Translations under genes and position numbers: made by a program | Shown here: positions 32,931-34,697 of the stretch, in pieces | How the letters are laid out: each line of letters opens with the position of its first letter | Numbering within the stretch: the stretch's first letter is position 1 | The notes under the pieces: generated by a model | The model's input: the letters and a program-made list of their open reading frames with translations, nothing else | The model's database searches: none | Told to the model about the DNA's origin: nothing | Assembly (NCBI GenBank): GCA_012800215.1 | Contig: JAAZJT010000072.1 | Location: forward strand, 1-34,697 | Source: Bacillota bacterium | GTDB lineage: Bacteria > Bacillota > Dethiobacteria > Dethiobacterales > Dethiobacteraceae | Length of the DNA stretch: 34,697 nt | Direction of reading: 5' to 3'

Positions 32931-33347
32931 ATGTATCAGATTAATTTAATCGGCTTGTTGGTAAAGGATGTTGAGCAGACTATAGAATTTTATCAAAAAG
33001 CTTTTAATTTTCATGTGGTTAGTGGTAAAACGATAAACCCAAAGGGTGAAGCAAGAGCCTTTATCAGAGGCGGCAATATGATTTTGGAGTTGACCCAGCT
33101 TGTAGATGGCAAATCCGGCGCACTGGAAGGAGCAATTGGCCATATTGGTTTTTTTGTCGATGACCTGGAAAGTGAAATAGAAAGGTTAAAAAAATTGGGG
33201 ATTAAACTTGATTCTGATATTCCAGGACACATTCCTGTCAATCAAATTCGTAAGGTTCCTAATGGCCGCATCTTTTATTTTAGGGGCATTAATGATGAAT
33301 TGATCGGATTGATCCAGCTGGCAGAAGACAGCGCCTTTCGAAAATAG
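32931..33347 (+). CDS. VOC (glyoxalase/bleomycin resistance) superfamily protein
   Basis: A 138-residue protein with the paired beta-alpha-beta-beta-beta modules of the VOC fold: YQINLIGLLVKDVEQTIEFY in the first half and AIGHIGFFVDDLESEIERL in the second. Function unknown. The first module has Leu where many metal-dependent members have His (INLIG rather than IxHIG), and the last strand reads ELIGLIQ instead of the usual NxxEL, so at least two common metal ligands seem altered; it may be non-metal or bind another substrate. AAGGGAGGAGG supports ATG 32931; the in-frame ATG 32910 would put that site inside the gene. No neighbour suggests a pathway. Confidence 0.82.
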   Translation: MYQINLIGLLVKDVEQTIEFYQKAFNFHVVSGKTINPKGEARAFIRGGNMILELTQLVDGKSGALEGAIGHIGFFVDDLESEIERLKKLGIKLDSDIPGHIPVNQIRKVPNGRIFYFRGINDELIGLIQLAEDSAFRK

Positions 33348-33395
33348 TTCTAACTTTATCTTATGGCGGTAAAATTCATAATATTTTGATTTTGA

Positions 33396-33424
33396 TTGAC
33401 TTAAAGATACTGGAGTAATATAAT
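33396..33424 (+). promoter_or_regulatory. Sigma-A promoter for the URO-D family gene
   Basis: TTGACT (33396-33401) and TATAAT (33419-33424) with a 17-base spacer, 69 bases before the start codon. Confidence 0.72.
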
Positions 33425-33492
33425 TTTAGTAACAATTGGTGCTAATGACAAGCAAATAAAAAGCAAGCAAAACAAATGAAAGGAGCTAAGAA

Positions 33493-34587
33493 ATGAAAGA
33501 GGAAGTAAAAAAATTACAAGAGCAGCGCGGCAAACTTTTTAGCGATTTTTACAATCACAAAATACCTGAAAGGCTGTTTGTAAGTGTTTCTGTTTCCAGT
33601 CATATTCTTGCTGAATTTGGCGGTTTAGATGTCTTTGAAGTACAATATGACTACTCTAAGCTCGCGGAACCGGCTAAAAAGATTTGTAAAATGATTTATT
33701 CCGATACAAGTCCAGTAAGGCCGGTAGGAATTATATCTAGACCCCCTTCTTTTTATCAGTTGCTAGGTTCACAGTCTTTTGTTATGGGTAATAAGGGTTT
33801 TGTCCAGCATCCTGAAGTAATAGGTATGTATGAAGATGAGTATCAAGAGCTGATTGCTGATCCCTATGCCTTTTTATTGGAGAAAGTAATTCCCAGGCAG
33901 TACAAAGAGCTGGATACTGCTAACCCGGTAAGAGCGCTTAATAGAATACAAATGGCTAAAGCCGCCCTTGCAAATGACTCTGCAACATGCATGCCCTGGT
34001 ATATGGAGATTATGGATGAATATGGCTACCATAGAGGTGCGCCCAGGGGGTCTGGCGGTTTCACTGCTGCTCCATATGATTTTATTGCTGACCAATTACG
34101 CAGTTTTAGCGGTATTAGTAAAGATATTAGGCGGCATCGGGAAGAACTGAAGGAAGCCTGCGAAGCGATTCTACCACTGATGTTTAAAATGGGCTTGCCG
34201 TCTAATCCGCATCCTGAAGGTGCTGTGGGGACACCTTTACATATGCCTACCTTTATGAGGGAAAAGGATTTTATGGAAGTGTGGATGCCTACGTATAAAA
34301 AAATGTTGGAAAACTACGCTGCGCTTGGTGTGCGTGTTTCTGCATTCTGTGAAGATGATTGGACTCGTTACTTAGACAACCTACTTGAATTACCCGCTGG
34401 CACAAAATTAATGTTTGAATATGGTGATCCAAAGCAAATTAAGGATAAACTCGGTAAGAAATTCCTGCTGCAGGGTTTATATCCTATAGATTTAATAAAG
34501 CATGGCACTAAACAAGAGTGTATAGATAAAGTAAAAGAACTGCTTGACATTATGATGCCAGGAGGCGGTTACTATTTAGCCCCCTAA
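33493..34587 (+). CDS. Uroporphyrinogen decarboxylase (URO-D) family protein
   Basis: A 364-residue protein of the URO-D superfamily, of the type found in anaerobes with corrinoid-dependent methyl transfer (MtaA/CmuA relatives) rather than haem synthesis. The sequence has PFYQ-like loop PPSFYQLLGSQSF, GGFTAAPYDFIADQLRSF, HMPTFM and FCEDDWTRYLDNLLELP; the CED/W...YL...LP stretch is typical of this subfamily. The canonical N-terminal URO-D arginine motif (RxPxWxMRQAGR) is absent, arguing against HemE. No corrinoid protein or methyltransferase partner lies in the window. AAAGGAG precedes ATG 33493 and a promoter is visible. Substrate unknown. Confidence 0.82.
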   Translation: MKEEVKKLQEQRGKLFSDFYNHKIPERLFVSVSVSSHILAEFGGLDVFEVQYDYSKLAEPAKKICKMIYSDTSPVRPVGIISRPPSFYQLLGSQSFVMGNKGFVQHPEVIGMYEDEYQELIADPYAFLLEKVIPRQYKELDTANPVRALNRIQMAKAALANDSATCMPWYMEIMDEYGYHRGAPRGSGGFTAAPYDFIADQLRSFSGISKDIRRHREELKEACEAILPLMFKMGLPSNPHPEGAVGTPLHMPTFMREKDFMEVWMPTYKKMLENYAALGVRVSAFCEDDWTRYLDNLLELPAGTKLMFEYGDPKQIKDKLGKKFLLQGLYPIDLIKHGTKQECIDKVKELLDIMMPGGGYYLAP

Positions 34588-34641
34588 TAGATTTGGAGAA
34601 AATCCTTTTATCTGCTATCATTCAGATCAGGGGGAAGTTTC

Positions 34642-34697
34642 ATGACAAAAAGAGATTATACGCAAGAATTCAAAGAACAGATATTAAGGGAATGCCA
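34642..34697 (+). CDS. IS3-type transposase OrfA, N-terminal fragment (cut by window end)
   Basis: Only 18 codons are visible: MTKRDYTQEFKEQILREC. The (K/R)xYTxEFKxQxxxxC pattern is the beginning of the helix-turn-helix (HTH_Tnp_1) OrfA of IS3-family insertion sequences. AGGGGGAAG precedes the ATG. The left terminal repeat should lie between 34588 and 34641 but cannot be confirmed without the other end. Whether the element is intact is unknown. Confidence 0.7.
   Translation, partial: MTKRDYTQEFKEQILREC

Noticed and set aside
34588..34641. Left terminal inverted repeat of the IS3-type element
   Set aside because: No typical IS3 end could be recognised, and the other end lies outside the window.

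Overview
The window is a 34.7 kb chromosomal segment of an endospore-forming, low-to-moderate GC Firmicute, most likely an anaerobic member of the Clostridia. The evidence is a dense set of sporulation genes (YabG, two SipL-like coat proteins, an SspF-type SASP, SpoVG, Fin, SpoVT), strong Shine-Dalgarno sites with many GTG/TTG starts, a T-box leader, and gene order that follows the metS-tatD-yabE-rsmA-yabG-veg-sspF-ispE-spoVG-glmU-prs-ctc-pth-fin-mfd-spoVT block of Bacillus subtilis. A genus cannot be assigned from the sequence alone.

Layout. 1-2834: 3' end of a T-box leader, metG, tatD. 2885-5977: two DUF348/G5 wall-associated proteins, one ending in an RlpA-type barrel and one in a 3D domain (YabE), with a DUF1461 membrane protein between them. 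6098-7446: rsmA and a DUF458 (YkuK-like) gene. 7475-8281: a glycosyltransferase on the minus strand, divergent from yabG. 8416-9663: yabG and veg. 9879-14799: an inserted envelope/coat block with two SPOCS-LysM proteins, a LysM-CAP secreted protein and a minus-strand LysM L,D-transpeptidase. 14996-15175: sspF. 15381-18044: nicotinate phosphoribosyltransferase plus a soluble PAS histidine kinase. 18199-23366: an operon-like run cphB-cphA-ispE-nucleotidyltransferase. 23619-27720: spoVG, glmU, prs, rplY (ctc type), pth. 27897-32782: a small PrsW-like membrane protein, fin, mfd, spoVT. 32931-34697: accessory genes, namely a VOC protein, a URO-D family protein and the start of an IS3-type transposase cut by the window end.

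How it fits together. The backbone is housekeeping (translation, repair, cell-wall precursor and PRPP supply) interleaved with spore genes. Relative to the B. subtilis order, rnmV, purR and yabJ are missing, and about fourteen genes are added. Most additions concern the cell envelope or spore, or nitrogen storage as cyanophycin. Promoter-like sequences match the expected regulators: sigma-K type before yabG, sigma-E type before the first SPOCS gene, sigma-H type before spoVG, sigma-G type before spoVT, and sigma-A type before veg, rplY, the DUF1461 gene and the URO-D gene. These are pattern matches by eye, not measurements.

No stretch longer than 300 bases lacks a gene. The longest gaps (9664-9878, 15176-15380, 23367-23618) hold terminators, promoters or AT-rich sequence, described below. 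No tRNA, rRNA or CRISPR array was seen.
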